64,000 nucleotides of DNA from Agrypnia vestita. Lineage: Eukaryota; Arthropoda; Insecta; Trichoptera; Phryganeidae. A program made the position numbers and the translations under genes. The notes beneath the pieces were generated by a model. That model saw nothing but the letters and a program-made list of their open reading frames with translations. It did no database searches and had not been told where the DNA came from. Positions 1 to 10,739 of this stretch are shown piece by piece (within the stretch, counting starts at the first letter, position 1; each line of letters opens with the position of its first letter). The stretch is from positions 37,854 through 101,853 of the forward strand of contig JADDOH010002328.1 of assembly GCA_016648135.1 (NCBI GenBank). Reading direction: 5' to 3'.

Positions 1-284
1 ACTAAAAATTGAAAAAATTGATTTTTTTTCAAATTTTGTGCTAGAAAATCCTTTTAAAAATGTGATTGTTATCTTTTATAAGAAGTACAAAAAAATAATT
101 CAAAATTAGAAAGAAAAGCGTCACCTTGAATATGACATGGATACAGGACGACGTTATTTATTGTGATTATCTGGCGAAGAGTATTAATTTGACAATTGAC
201 AACAATTCACAAACTTCAACTATTAATAAACTTGAAATCATGTTGTGTCTTTGAGAAGCATTTTACCAAAATATTAATTTTAAT

Positions 285-540
285 TCTCCGATCTGGCTTT
301 TTAATTGGTTACAAATACTTTTGTCTTAATTTTATCTTAATAGCAGCCCTCAAGACCTATCGGACACCATTGTACCACCGTACAGAAAATATCACCAGCC
401 GCGAAGCGGCCACCGTAGCCGACCACAGGGTATCGTTTAAGTAGCAAGCAGCAAGCAAATAGCAATCGCGTAGCGGTTATCAATAGCCGACTACTATCGG
501 CCGCGCAGCAGCCCAGACAGTCACCCGCAGGGCCTAGCAG
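285..540 (+). repeat. GC-hairpin dispersed repeat, copy 1
   Basis: This stretch has a short AT-rich head with 'actttgtcttaatt'-like sequence, followed by clustered palindromes built on GCCGCGAAGCGGC and ending near 'cctagcag'. The same order of head, GC palindromes and 'cctagcag' occurs at 18935-19391, so the two are copies of one dispersed repeat family. This copy lacks the clear Helitron-like terminus seen in the other one. It does not look coding. Confidence 0.6.
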
Positions 541-2885
541 AAATTAATTAGTAATTATTTTAGTACAGTTTTATCACCATAACGCTAGATGTACTTGTAA
601 GATAACATATTCTGCGTACATATAAATATTCAGAATCTAAAGATTTTTTCTAAGACACTGAAAACGCGGCCTGTCAACTAATGCTTATTATATTTTTTAA
701 ATTATTTTTTATTTTTATTTTATTTAATTCGGTCATCCAACAGGGAGACACAATTGCTTGATAAGATGAAATACAAAAAAATAGTTAAATGTCTCCCTCA
801 ATTAAAGGATAACACAAATAGGACATAATTATAGATAAGTCAAATTGACAATGACAGATAAAACATCATTTAAACCAAAATTATAAATTTCCTAATTTAG
901 CTTTAACATAGACATAAAGTAAGGCTCGTGATGTATATAATATACATAATATTCATGATCAGGGAGGGGGACGAGTTTCTAGTATCTGTATTATAAATAA
1001 TTTTATAACAAAGGATTTATCTAAGATCTTAATCTTAAATCTTAATCTTAAAAAATAATAACCCACATTTTCTAAAAAAAAGCCGCAATATACATTTCCA
1101 GTAAATGTCCAGCCCTAAAAAAAATTTTCTTCAAAATATAGACGTTGAAACCAAGACGAGTCATTTCATCAACCTTGTACTAAAACGATACATTTTTCGT
1201 TTGTGAAGTTGTATACATATATTTTTAAGCTAAGCCAACGCCCAATTATTTGTAAATAAAAATAATAATTTACAAGTTTCGATAGCTCGATTTCAATTAT
1301 TTCAATAACAAGCGCATATTTGTACACGGACGTGCACTTCACATGATCAAAGCATAACTACGTTTACCGTTTACACTGTATTCGTTTACCCGGGTACACG
1401 TCTTTGCTAGAACTGACCATCCATTACATTACATTATAATCAATACAGTTACAATAATTTTGCTCTTTTACTTAATAACCAAAGCAGATAATAACTCCTA
1501 CAGGTATATATATTACAAGAAAATACTTCTTAAAGATTGTATTTCATCCCACGCAAAGCGTTTTCGGTTTAGAATACAGTAAACGGATCCACATCTTTCC
1601 CAAAACTGACTCTCATATTGTTTTCTTTCATCAAAGCATCCCGATTAAAATTTACATGCACTGTTCCATTAAGGTGGTTCCGGATCTTTATAAATAATAA
1701 TAGTAGATACATTAATACACCAACATAATAATAAATATAGTGAGGTTCTCATAAATAACAAGACATAACAAGAATATAATAATAACAATTAACTATAAAA
1801 AGTCTATACATATTAAATACAATCAGTTTAACAATCCGATAGGAGAATAGTACCTACATCGAGTATTTCACAATTCTTTGATAGGAAATTCGGCAAACTT
1901 TGAAACTGAAGAATATAGAAGAGACTACATGGACTGCACGCCACTGGTAAACTCAGATTAATTCCTCTGTAATCCGGTAATGAAAAGATCAGGATTCATA
2001 ATGATTTCTACCTCTAAAGCCATCTCGAAGCCATATTACTTTAATAAGTGAAAATTAAGGAACAAGCTCATCCTTAGAATAATGCAGAAGGCTTCCGCTT
2101 CCAAGTAGCCGAATCCCATCTCTCGAGTCGTTGCAAATAACTTTTCGACATTTGTAATGTGCTACTTCTATCAGCTCAATCGAAAATATTGTTCAAATTA
2201 TGATGAAAATTGATGAATGTATTATTAATAATCACCTAAGTAAAAGTAATTTTAATTTTTGAAATAATTGAATCACAAAATATTCTTGTTATTTTTATGG
2301 ATTATCGATGAACTATAAAATGCGATTTCATTATACAATTGTTAATTATATTCCTTACGATTTCCTTCCTTAAAAGTCTGGTTTTTCTAATGATACTTAT
2401 CAGATATTTTGTGAAAATCCTGTGCTTTTGAATTCGTTTCACATATTCGAATTTCTATGTTCGCTCATACATTAGCCCAAAAAAATAGGAACTTCGCTGT
2501 AATAATAATTTAGTGATGCTTCTTCACTCGATCACACAAAGATTTTGGTCGAGCACAACGACATTTAGTGAACTTTCACGGTGTACAATTTATTTAAAAA
2601 TATAAATACTCAACAAGTAATCTAAAAATTTACTTGGTTTCAAGGATGAATTTACTTATAATACTTGGATGAATTTCTTAGTTTGAGGAGCAAATTATTT
2701 TATGGAAACATTTCCCCACTTGAATTTCGACGTGTTTTATTATCTGATTTTAACTGATTTTATTATCTGAACTTAACTGGTTAATTTTTATCAAAATATG
2801 TATATGTATATATCAAAATAGGTATATTATGTGTATTTATTTTGCTTCATATATTTTTGTAAAATTTTGTGGTTTTCGAACTATA
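541..2885. other. AT-rich sequence, nothing recognised
   Basis: About 2.3 kb of AT-rich DNA with no long reading frame, no RNA gene and no repeat I could match elsewhere in the window. Short low-complexity tracts occur (AATAATAATA near 1690; TATATG runs near 2800). It may be intron or intergenic DNA. Confidence 0.5.
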
Positions 2886-3422
2886 GTATTGTGATGGTCG
2901 ACATAGAGATAGATTTAATAAATTTAGAAAATCTTAAAAAATAATATTCAAAAAAGTCAAGTATGGACATCAAAAATATATTTCTTCTGTTTGGAATCGT
3001 TTAAAAGTAAAAGCCTGATATATTTCTTCTCAAGATTCCATGTATTACAAGAGGCTAACAAAATATTGAATATTCAGCTATACAAGTAATATTTCTTAGG
3101 TCTTTATTATACCTTAGATATAATTCTGTGTCAAACTAATATTGTTTATGACAATCCTAATAGACTCGACCTTGTGAGTAGGTGCAAACGAGCCTTTATT
3201 ATTTATGAATCGGAACAGCAAGTCTCGCGTGTAGCGGGTGCTTTACTGTTATTTTAACGAAACGGACCAATCACAGGCGCGCTTTGCCTTCGACGGGTTG
3301 AGCCGGAGTCGACCGTCCTGATGACTGAATCCGGCCAATGGCGAGCGCCGGCGGTGAGGTCATCGCGCATAGGATGAGTCACTGCACTAGCGTGGATTTC
3401 AGAGGTATGGTGAAATCGTTAC

Positions 3423-3462
3423 TATAAAAGGAGCGAACACGATATACTCAGCCCCTTCAGTT
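3423..3462 (+). promoter_or_regulatory. TATA/initiator core promoter in the 3.4 kb element
   Basis: TATAAAAG at 3423-3430 is followed by two initiator-like TCAG sites, one at 3448-3451 and TCAGTT at 3457-3462. Their spacing of about 27 and 36 bases from the TATA is close to the insect polymerase II norm. The sequence is nearly unchanged in copy 2 (TATA at 33470). A GC-rich tract of about 180 bp lies just upstream. Transcription would run to the right, through the stem-loop array. Confidence 0.55.
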
Positions 3463-3727
3463 CGAGACCAGACTTGCGAGCGGGAGCGCTGCCCAACAGA
3501 CTACCGACGGAGCCCTGAGTTCCAGAACAGCATTTGCGGACGGAGTTGCTGCCCGGACGTATGGAGGAATCTACCATTCATCAGTACCAGAGAGGATCAT
3601 ACCGCCACTGTGTAACAGCTAAGGAACACATTTATATTATCTATCGATTAATTATTTTCACTATTGAAATGTATTTATTTTGGGAAGATTTAAAATCGGA
3701 GCAATAATGTATAATTAATATCACGAT

Positions 3728-4060
3728 TTCTTGTGTGATCTTGGCTCAATTCGTACGGGAATATCTCCCAAACGAATATATTTTGATGCATGGGGATTTT
3801 CATACCATTTGTATTAACAATTGATTTTACGGAGCTCTATAAGCAGTGCTTAATAGATTCATAATATTGTCGACGCGTTATGTATTGCATAACCAGATAT
3901 CAATCCAAATCGTACGAGAAATTCTTCCGAACGAATATATTTTAAAGTATGGGGATTTTCAAACTATTTTTACTAATAATTGAATACACGTAATTCTATA
4001 AGAAATGCTTAGTAGCCTTATAATAACTGTGTTGCATAAGTATTGCGCAATCCGGTCTTT
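3728..4060 (+). repeat. Diverged tandem duplication (~165 bp x 2)
   Basis: Two adjacent blocks share the order 'cgtacgGGAATATCTcCC-aAACGAATATATTTT', 'GGGGATTTTCA', 'TCTATAAG' and 'TTGTATTGC'-like motifs. The first starts near 3728 and the second near 3893. The same pair is present in copy 2 of the element, where the junction has lost a few bases (near 33930). The duplication therefore predates the split of the two copies. Confidence 0.6.
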
Positions 4061-4152
4061 AGCCAATTCTTTATGATTTGAGTACCTCGGTACATCTGGC
4101 TTAACAAGTAGCTTCAGAACGACGAGTAAAGGACAGAATGGGGAGATCTAAC

Positions 4153-4370
4153 TGAAATTGGAGTTTTCTGGTTTACGAACGTTGAGCTAGGTGAGGTTGT
4201 GGATGACGCTCGTGTCATAAGCCTGGAATTCGCGCAAGCCCCTGTGAGGTACTCTTAAAAGCGGGACCTCCCTTGTTGATCGGAGTGGCCACTAGACTCG
4301 ACCTTCGCGCCTCATCTTGCTCAAAAACAGCGTAAACCAACGTCGTGAATTCTCTGACTTTGGAAGGATT
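4153..4370 (+). other. Segment diverged between element copies, with a retained stem-loop
   Basis: On either side of this segment the two element copies are nearly identical, but here only scattered words match (for example 'caagcccctg'). Both copies nevertheless form a stem-loop at the same place. Copy 1 pairs GAGGT(A)CTC with GGGACCTC around loop TTAAAAGC (4246-4270). Copy 2 pairs AGGGCCCC with GGGGTCCT around loop TTTAAGGC (34279-34302). The stems share little sequence, so pairing is retained while the bases have changed. Confidence 0.5.
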
Positions 4371-4513
4371 TTCATGCCTGAATGCTGTAAAACCTTGATA
4401 GAAACGTTAACTTCTATTTCGTCCTCTGTAAGAAAGACAGGGCCAGAATAAATATAAAAATCATTCACTCATCTGGAATAGCTGGGATATTATAAATATG
4501 TTACTAACACTCT

Positions 4514-4923
4514 AACATTTGTCCAAAGTAAATGTTGCAAGATGCAGAATCGTGGGACGCCATTCTGAAAAGGCATAATGAGATTGCACAATAATTTGTA
4601 ACATCGCTGACTATGCCCGCAAATGAGGCTAATGTCGTCATCAATTCGTACCAAAAGAGTACATGATTCTTCAAACACCGGCCTAAAAGAAAGGCGCCTC
4701 AAGACAACACACATCATCAGAAACTCGTACCAAAAGAGTACGGCCTTCTCAATTATAAGCCTAAAAGAAGGGCGTCACGGGATCACATCTCGTAAAGAAG
4801 AGATAGAGTCTCGGGATGCAGTAAGTTCCGGAGGAACAAGGGGGGCCGTTTAGTCACTTAGGAAGTCGGCCACCGGGTTTAGGCGGGCGCGGAGCCTCAA
4901 CCCCTCTCAGCAGAGATGCTGAG
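4514..4923 (+). ncRNA. Stem-loop array in the 3.4 kb element
   Basis: Ten short inverted repeats follow in about 410 bases: 4514-4536 (7 bp, loop GTCCAAAGT), 4559-4574 (GCC/GGC), 4615-4629 (GCC/GGC), 4648-4662 (GTAC/GTAC, loop CAAAAGA), 4681-4695 (GCCT/AGGC, loop AAAAGAA), 4726-4742 (CGTAC/GTACG, loop CAAAAGA), 4759-4773 (GCCT/GGGC, loop AAAAGAA), 4787-4804 (ATCTC/GAGAT, loop GTAAAGAA), 4825-4837 (GTTCC/GGAAC) and 4906-4923 (CTCAGCA/TGCTGAG, loop GAGA). The 4648-4695 pair and the 4726-4773 pair are a tandem duplication. All recur in copy 2, where the fourth A-loop stem is GCCT/AGGC with loop AAAAGAG. Calling this an RNA element is an inference from the folding; no known family is recognised. 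Short open frames here (about 75 aa on either strand) look incidental. Confidence 0.45.
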
Positions 4924-5145
4924 GGTTTAAAAAACCAAAATTTAGCATTTAAAGAAACTATTATTTCATATAAACTCACGGGCTGTTGTAGAATCCTTTC
5001 GAACAAACCATCCCCGAGACCTTATCTACTTATTTATAAAGAAGTTTCACTTCAAAAAATGTGGTATTTCGTAGATAGCAAATATATGTATTATTTTCCC
5101 ACGGAATTAATATGAACAGGTTCATGCACGTCTAGAACGAAGCCA

Positions 5146-5160
5146 TTCAAGGTAAGAATT
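5146..5160 (+). promoter_or_regulatory. Splice-donor-like site in the 3.4 kb element
   Basis: CATTCAAG/GTAAGAAT matches the 5' splice consensus closely, with the cut before 5152. The site is kept in copy 2 (35182). If the promoter at 3423 is used, the array-bearing leader could form a first exon of about 1.7 kb. This is inference from motif quality and conservation only. Confidence 0.35.
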
Positions 5161-6289
5161 TGCTAATACAAAGTGTTTATAATTATTAATTCCAGTGTTA
5201 TTTAATATGTGTGAATTTTTCCCTTTGCGCCGTTCGAACGATTTTACTGGTTTGTCTCAAATCGAAAATGTTTTATTTCTAATACACGAATTCTTTCTAG
5301 TGTATGTATTTTATTGTAACATAAATGTATCGATTATTAGGTTCGTTAGATGTTTTTATTACGTAATATTATGCAATTGTTTCCACACTGCTCCTATAAA
5401 AGAATTTGAAGTTATTACGATACACAACGGGGTCCTTCATCCATTAGACGAATCATGTGCCAATTCAACGACGTATTACGAATAGTATATATTGTATTTA
5501 TCGAGATTTAGTCGCATTTATTATTTCTAGTGAGGTTTTTAGTATTGGTTCCAGGCGCCATTATGAGGCGGAAATAGTTCATATTCATAGCCCGACTGCA
5601 ATAGGTATTTTTGTCGCGTAAGAGGTAGCACTTTTAGGAATATAGCTGTGTTTTACGTTTCGTCCCTGACGGACAGGATGGTATAGCTGTGGCTATTTAG
5701 GTAATATACTTAGTAAATGCAAAGGGCATTAGGTATTATCAATATAGTATGCGAACCTAAGATGTTAGAAATATTTTTAGTTAATATTTTTAGTTAATAT
5801 TGCATTCAAAAGCGCAATTTTCACAGAATAATTATTTCCAGTTAATAATATATATTTTAGTTAAATGTATAGTTAGCACAGGCAGAGTATTAATATTGTA
5901 TAGAATACATTATTTATAATATTTCAAGAAGGTATAATATTTTATTCCGCGATCCTTTTATAGTTACAGCGTATCTGTCGACCTCAGCCGTTGCCACCCG
6001 CGCCATACAACTATTTTCGCTAACATCATACGGCAAATGACTTTATTCATTGCAATGAAATTTATATTATTTAATATTATCTTCCATGACGTATTTTTGA
6101 CGGGTCACCCCATAGGATTCATCACATTGTTAGCCGCGGCCAGGAGTTGGCAGATTAATTGAATGTAATAGCTAAAATTAAATATCAGCTCGCGGCGATT
6201 AAGCAACGGCCTTTTAAATAAATTATTAATACAAAATTCATCGTTAATATGATTAGGATGCCCTCTATCATGCAGGGTCATTACAGTAT

Positions 6290-8140
6290 TACGTTTTATG
6301 TAAAAAATAACTCATGTTTTACATTCACCTTTTATTTTCAATATTTTCATAGTGTTTTAATTATTTGTATATATTATCAATTTTCATTGTTTGGGGCAAG
6401 CAGAAGGGATGCTGGAAGAGGAACTTACCGCTCTTATCCAAAATGCGATCTTATCGAGGCGCCTCCGATACCTTTGTTTCTTGCCCGGGGTGGACTGTAT
6501 TCTTCTTCTTTTCACTTATTCACAGACACAGAAATTGTTAAAATTACCAAAAAAGTCGTGTTACGAACTCAAAACTAAACTTGCCGTACTGGCATAAAAA
6601 AGGGCTCCACTGTTTCGGCGCGCGTGCTGCAGGTCGACTCTAGGGCCGCGAGAGCGGTAGGAGCAGGGGGAGGAGGGGAAGGGAGTGGGGTACATAGAAA
6701 TTATTCCGTGGACACTTGCATTGGAACAAAACATTCATATTGGCATTATTTTTTTTTAAATTTTCTATTGATTTTTTATTTAATTTCTAATGATATCTAC
6801 TGTGTATCGCATATAATAGATCTATTTGTAAACGGGAAATCAAATCATTTAAATGTCGTAATTTTATAGATAAAAATGTAAAAATAAAAATAATGTTTAT
6901 CATTTTATATATATAATAATAAAGTTGAAATATAATAAATGTGCACTACAGAAGTGTGATCCTTGCGGAAACATCGAAACAATCGTTTAAAAAGAAAGCA
7001 TCCAGACCGAGAATCACTTTATGAACTACCATTAAACTGGTCCGGATATGGAACATTACCAACAATTAATGCTGGCACGGGTTTTTCGATGCGGTGTAAT
7101 GATCGCCTTCCTCGCTTTATCCTCCATCGATGGCGTCTCCTGAATATTAATTAATTCCCGAAAAAACAACACATCCGCGCAACAATTCGCCACAAAGAGC
7201 TCCACTCCTTTGGCCGGAGATTCCCGCAATTAAAGATGTTTATTATAATACCAGCTGACACTTCCTTGATTTTGTTTTTATTGAGAGAAATGATTTCTTA
7301 CACAAAACACACCTGTCCGCCGCGCGAGGGAAATCACTCGTGTCAGGACGATGGCGCGGGAGAAGACAAATGATAATTGTTGTAAAGGAGAAAGCTCCTT
7401 GTACATTTCAATGAAAATGTCAGTGTTTTATTGATTCAACAAAAAACTTGTTTCCAAAGTGATTAACAACTGTTATTTGTTAAAAATGATGACATAAGTA
7501 CCACCATTCATAAATGTCTTTATTTAGCATTATACATATATTCGTCTATTACCTGATTCAACAGTTATCGGAAGTACCTACATAATTATCCGGCTTCTGT
7601 AATTGAGTGGTTAAGATAACTATCTTACTGGACAATGTTCTGGAATTAATCTTAACTTAATTTTATCTAAACTGTAAAATAATATGAAAAAGGGAAGAGT
7701 GGTGATAGAAATCGAAAAAATGAAATTTTCGAAGATTTAGAGTAGGTACCTAAACGTTTTATAACTATGCATACCAGCTAGGTTGACCAGATGATTTCAA
7801 ATGCGTACTAAGATGCGCCGTTAACCAACCACCGCAAGGGTAGCTAATAATACACCAATACCCTCTGTGTATTATGCACACGTATCGGTGTATTAAAAAG
7901 TACAAAGTTATGACACGTCAACTTTATCTGCCTTAGATATCGAAAACAGGGAAGCAACACACACCAATAGAGAAAAAACTTGTGAATAGGCTAAAAAAAC
8001 CCCAAAATAGATGATGACGTTTTAGTGAATCCTACATATAGTATACGTAGTGTATTTAAATTATATCGAATGTTTTTTTCCATCCAAAAAGATGAAGCGC
8101 GGAAGCTGTCCTCTGTATACATGTAGTTAGAGCCAATTGT
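6290..8140. other. No gene recognised; GC-richer patch and polylinker-like word
   Basis: The stretch contains a GC-richer patch at 6385-6720 and another at about 7000-7380, the latter reading like non-coding regulatory DNA but with no motif I can name. At 6627-6643 lies the 17-mer CTGCAGGTCGACTCTAG, which matches common cloning polylinkers. The remainder is AT-rich without repeat matches. Short frames at 6249-6597 and 6963-7154 show no family resemblance. Confidence 0.4.
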
Positions 8141-8149
8141 CAATTGTTG

Positions 8150-8630
8150 CAAAATGATGGAACGACTTGAGTAGCGATATTGCATTAAATTTTCCCAAAA
8201 GTTTGGCGACACCCAAGTGGAAACCAATCACAAGATCCAACAGACTTTCGGTAAATGAGCAAATCACTATTAAAGGGATGATACAACCGCATAAACGACG
8301 GCCGCTCATCAGCGAACAGCGAATAAGAATTGAAGAACATTCAATTTTGACCAAGGATTTAGGCTTGAAGAGGGTGTCCGCATATCTGATTTAGCCATTC
8401 TCCACCAAACGACTCTTCCGACACGATTCCGTGTAATTTTTGGTTATTCCCCATCTTAAAATTGTCGCTAAGTGGGACCAAGATTTGAATCAAGAGAAGA
8501 CATTATGCAGAACATGAGGGCCCAGCTGAATGATCCAAAATACGCGTTTTAGCAGTGTTTCCAACAATGACCACCAGGAGAAGTATGTGCGTACGTAATA
8601 AATACGTAAAAAATAACAACCAAATTTCAT
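8150..8630 (+). pseudogene. Tc1/mariner-superfamily transposase remnant
   Basis: Plus-strand translation gives two mariner-like islands out of frame with each other. Around 8320-8395 it reads EEHSILTKDLGLKRVSAYL, which resembles the family's 'ILTEDLGLRRVSAKF' segment following the second helix-turn-helix. Around 8505-8610 it reads MRAQLNDPKYAF, stop, QCFQQ, which resembles the C-terminal 'IPKEAFQRCFQQW' segment. The DD(E/D) core between them is missing and several stops occur, so the copy is internally deleted and dead. No terminal inverted repeat was located. Assignment rests on remembered family patterns. Confidence 0.5.
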
Positions 8631-8729
8631 GTTCAAAATTTATTTAGCGACGACACACCGTTTGATTCAGCGATACCCTGAATACAATCTGTCGCCTGGT
8701 AGCGTAGCAATTATAAAATGGTAAATTAC

Positions 8730-9790
8730 ATCAAATTCAAAATTCAAATTCAAATGTTTATTCAATGTTCAATGTTACAAATGTTTACAGTGTTTACAAA
8801 ATTTAATGAAGCTTTTTTCATTGTTGTTGAGTGTCTTGGCAGCAAGTAAACACTAAATTGATTTGACGCCCTGCCTGCTACACTAGTAATTTACTGTATT
8901 ATAGCAGACAGTGCTCTTCCAGTAGTATAATGTTCAAGAATATTTATTATTTATATAACATTTGTGAATAAATCTTATTGCCAATTAAAATTAAGTAATA
9001 GTAATAATTAAATGTTTACAATTTAATAATGGTGTTAATTAATTATATTATAGACAAAGGAAAAAAAATGATCTGAATAGGATATTAATAAAATAAAATA
9101 AAATAAAACAATTAAAAGTATTTAAAAAGATGACAGTAACAGTAAGACAGTAAGTGAAAAAAATGATCTGAATAGGATATTAATAAAATAAAATAAAATA
9201 AAACAATTAAAAGTATTTAAAAAGATGACAGTAACAGTAAGACAGTAAGTGAAAAAAATGATCTGAATAGGATATTAATAAAATAAAATAAAATAAAACA
9301 ATTAAAAGTATTTAAAAAGATGACAGTAACAGTAAGACAGTAAGTGACAGTAAATGTTCTTGTAGGAATAGTATATTTTAAATTTAGTTTATATGATGGC
9401 TTTTAATAGGTTTTGGGCATGCTTCCTTCCCTTTTCATGCAGCCAGAGTTTCACTTTAGAAGAAAAATACGCGAGACTATGGCTACATGTTTTAAGTTTA
9501 GTGTTAAGAGTATTGAATGTTTTTGGTGCTTGGAAGAGGTGAAATCTTTGTGAAAAAGTTTTTTTGAATTTTGGTACAAGATAGTTGCAGTTCACCTGTG
9601 CCCTTGTTGAATGTGAGTGAGTTATTTGTTGGTGATCTTGTTTATGTCGGAAAAAATATTTTAAAGTGTTGAGTAAATATGTTTGATTGATGTCCAGGAC
9701 GTGACATTCTCTGAAAAGTTCTTCTGAATCTTTATCATTGCATCTTTAAAAAAGTATTTGGTTGTATAAGTTATAGACTACCCTTGTAGA
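8730..9790 (-). pseudogene. LINE reverse-transcriptase C-terminus and 3' UTR
   Basis: The minus-strand frame at about 9389-9775 gives CHVLDINQTYLLNTLKYFF, then a basic stretch, then YLVPKFKKTFSQRFHLF and FSSKVKLWLHEKGRKHAQ. This layout resembles the C-terminal tail of Jockey/CR1-type LINE proteins beyond the polymerase domain. The 3' part contains a 95-bp tandem repeat (9060-9350). The element ends near 8730 in minus-strand TTTGAATT repeats with AATAAA just before. It is 5'-truncated: no polymerase motifs are present to the right. Confidence 0.55.
9060..9350. repeat. 95-bp tandem repeat, three copies
   Basis: Three near-identical units start their 'atgatctgaatagg' word at 9068, 9163 and 9258, giving a period of exactly 95 bp. 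Each unit contains AAAATAAAATAAAATAAAAC followed by 'gatgacagtaacagtaagacag'. The array sits in the 3' UTR of the minus-strand LINE fragment. The near-lack of differences points to recent expansion or an assembly collapse/expansion boundary. Confidence 0.9.
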
Positions 9791-9795
9791 CACAC

Positions 9796-10590
9796 ATACC
9801 TACTACACCTTTAAAATAAACCGGCAGGAAGCAATTACGTTCGAGATTACTTTTGCTAAAATACTTACAAAGTGGATCCGGGTATTTTAATAATTAAATG
9901 TGCATTTTTGTTTGGTTCAAAGTGCCGTAACAATGCTTAATAAATCATTCACGTGATATCCTGTATAGGCTGAAAATTATTGACGTTTGTTTCCAGATAC
10001 AGGTGCAAGGGGACTGGCAAAAAGCGTCTACCATCTAACATAATTTCTTCTGCATCCGGAATGCAACTGACCGCATTCCACGCGTCAGAGTATTAGCAGG
10101 TGCTTCGGTTCCCGTTGATTTAACGATTCATTGGGTGTCGCTTATTTTTACTCAAATGCGATATCAAAAAGAATATTTGGTGCTGATTTTTTATGCTGAA
10201 TCACCAACAGTATTAAAAAGTTTTTACTTAATAATCATACTCTAGCGCTATAAAAAAATATTTTAACATAGAAAAATGTCAATTTAGTACGTTTTTTTTC
10301 TTTTTACGTTTTTTTTCTTTTAATTGAATCGAGTCCTTTAGGTTGATATTTTTTTCGATATGAAAAAATTTCGTCTTGCATCCCTTCAAGCAATACAATG
10401 ATGAGTTTTTACTAATACCACAAAGACCGTCTTTGGGTCGAAACACTATAAATTAGAGCAATCGACATTGCTTCATCCTATCTCTTGTGTAAGAATCCGT
10501 GATAAATTTTTGATTAAGCAAATAAATGCTTATAAAACTTATTGCTGATGAGAGCACTGTGTGACATTGAATAAAATTTTTGAAATAAAA
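9796..10590. other. No gene recognised; possible terminal exon
   Basis: Mostly AT-rich. A splice-acceptor-like TTTGTTTCCAG ends at 9995 and is followed by one frame open for about 32 codons to a stop near 10095, but nothing identifies it. From about 10440 to 10600 the sequence probably belongs to the 3' end of the Penelope-like element to the right. Confidence 0.35.
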
Positions 10591-10624
10591 CACAAATCAC
10601 TTTGTTTTCACCACTTTATTAGAT

Positions 10625-10677
10625 TAAACAATCTACATGTTTCGAGGAAAACGTTCCCTTCATCAGGATAATTCTGT
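10625..10677 (-). ncRNA. Hammerhead-ribozyme-like motif of a Penelope-like element
   Basis: On the minus strand the core CTGATGA is followed by a hairpin (AGGGAA, CG, TTTTCCT), then CGAAAC, then ATGTA. This matches the minimal hammerhead layout found in Penelope-like elements: stem III would be AC/GU with a two-base loop, and the cleavage triplet GUA would cut between 10634 and 10633. Stem I can form from AATTATC with GATTGTT, with one mismatch and one wobble. The base of stem II is imperfect (an unpaired C before GAAA), so activity is uncertain. The position beside a Penelope endonuclease fragment supports the call. Confidence 0.5.
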
Positions 10678-10739
10678 ACTAAAATTTTTTAAAAGTTAAA
10701 CCAAGCAAATGTGTTACGATGAAGATTCGCATGAGGGGG

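Larger units (their letters stand above)
2886..6289 (+). mobile_element. 3.4 kb LTR-like non-coding element, copy 1
   Basis: The unit runs from TGTGATGGTCG (2890) to GGGTCATTACA (6285), so it has TG...CA ends. It is flanked on both sides by GTAT, a possible 4-bp target duplication. A closely similar copy lies at 32934-36450. Inside, in order, are a TATA promoter (3423), a duplicated ~165-bp block (3728-4060), a segment that diverges between copies (4153-4370), a dense stem-loop array (4514-4923), a splice-donor-like AAG/GTAAGA (5152) and two diverged 3' motifs (near 6115 and 6265). No frame codes for a recognisable protein. The ends and promoter fit an LTR, but 3.4 kb with about 2.8 kb downstream of the predicted start would be an unusual LTR. 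A non-autonomous retroelement or a structured non-coding unit is equally possible. Confidence 0.6.

Noticed and set aside
4490..4853. Conserved ~75-codon open frames on both strands in the 3.4 kb repeat
   Set aside because: They lie across the stem-loop array, occur on both strands at once and their peptides reflect the repeated hairpins. Conservation is explained by the repeat itself.
10549..10580. Second hammerhead core (CTGATGAGAGCAC) on the plus strand
   Set aside because: No GAAA follows at the proper distance and no stem II can form.
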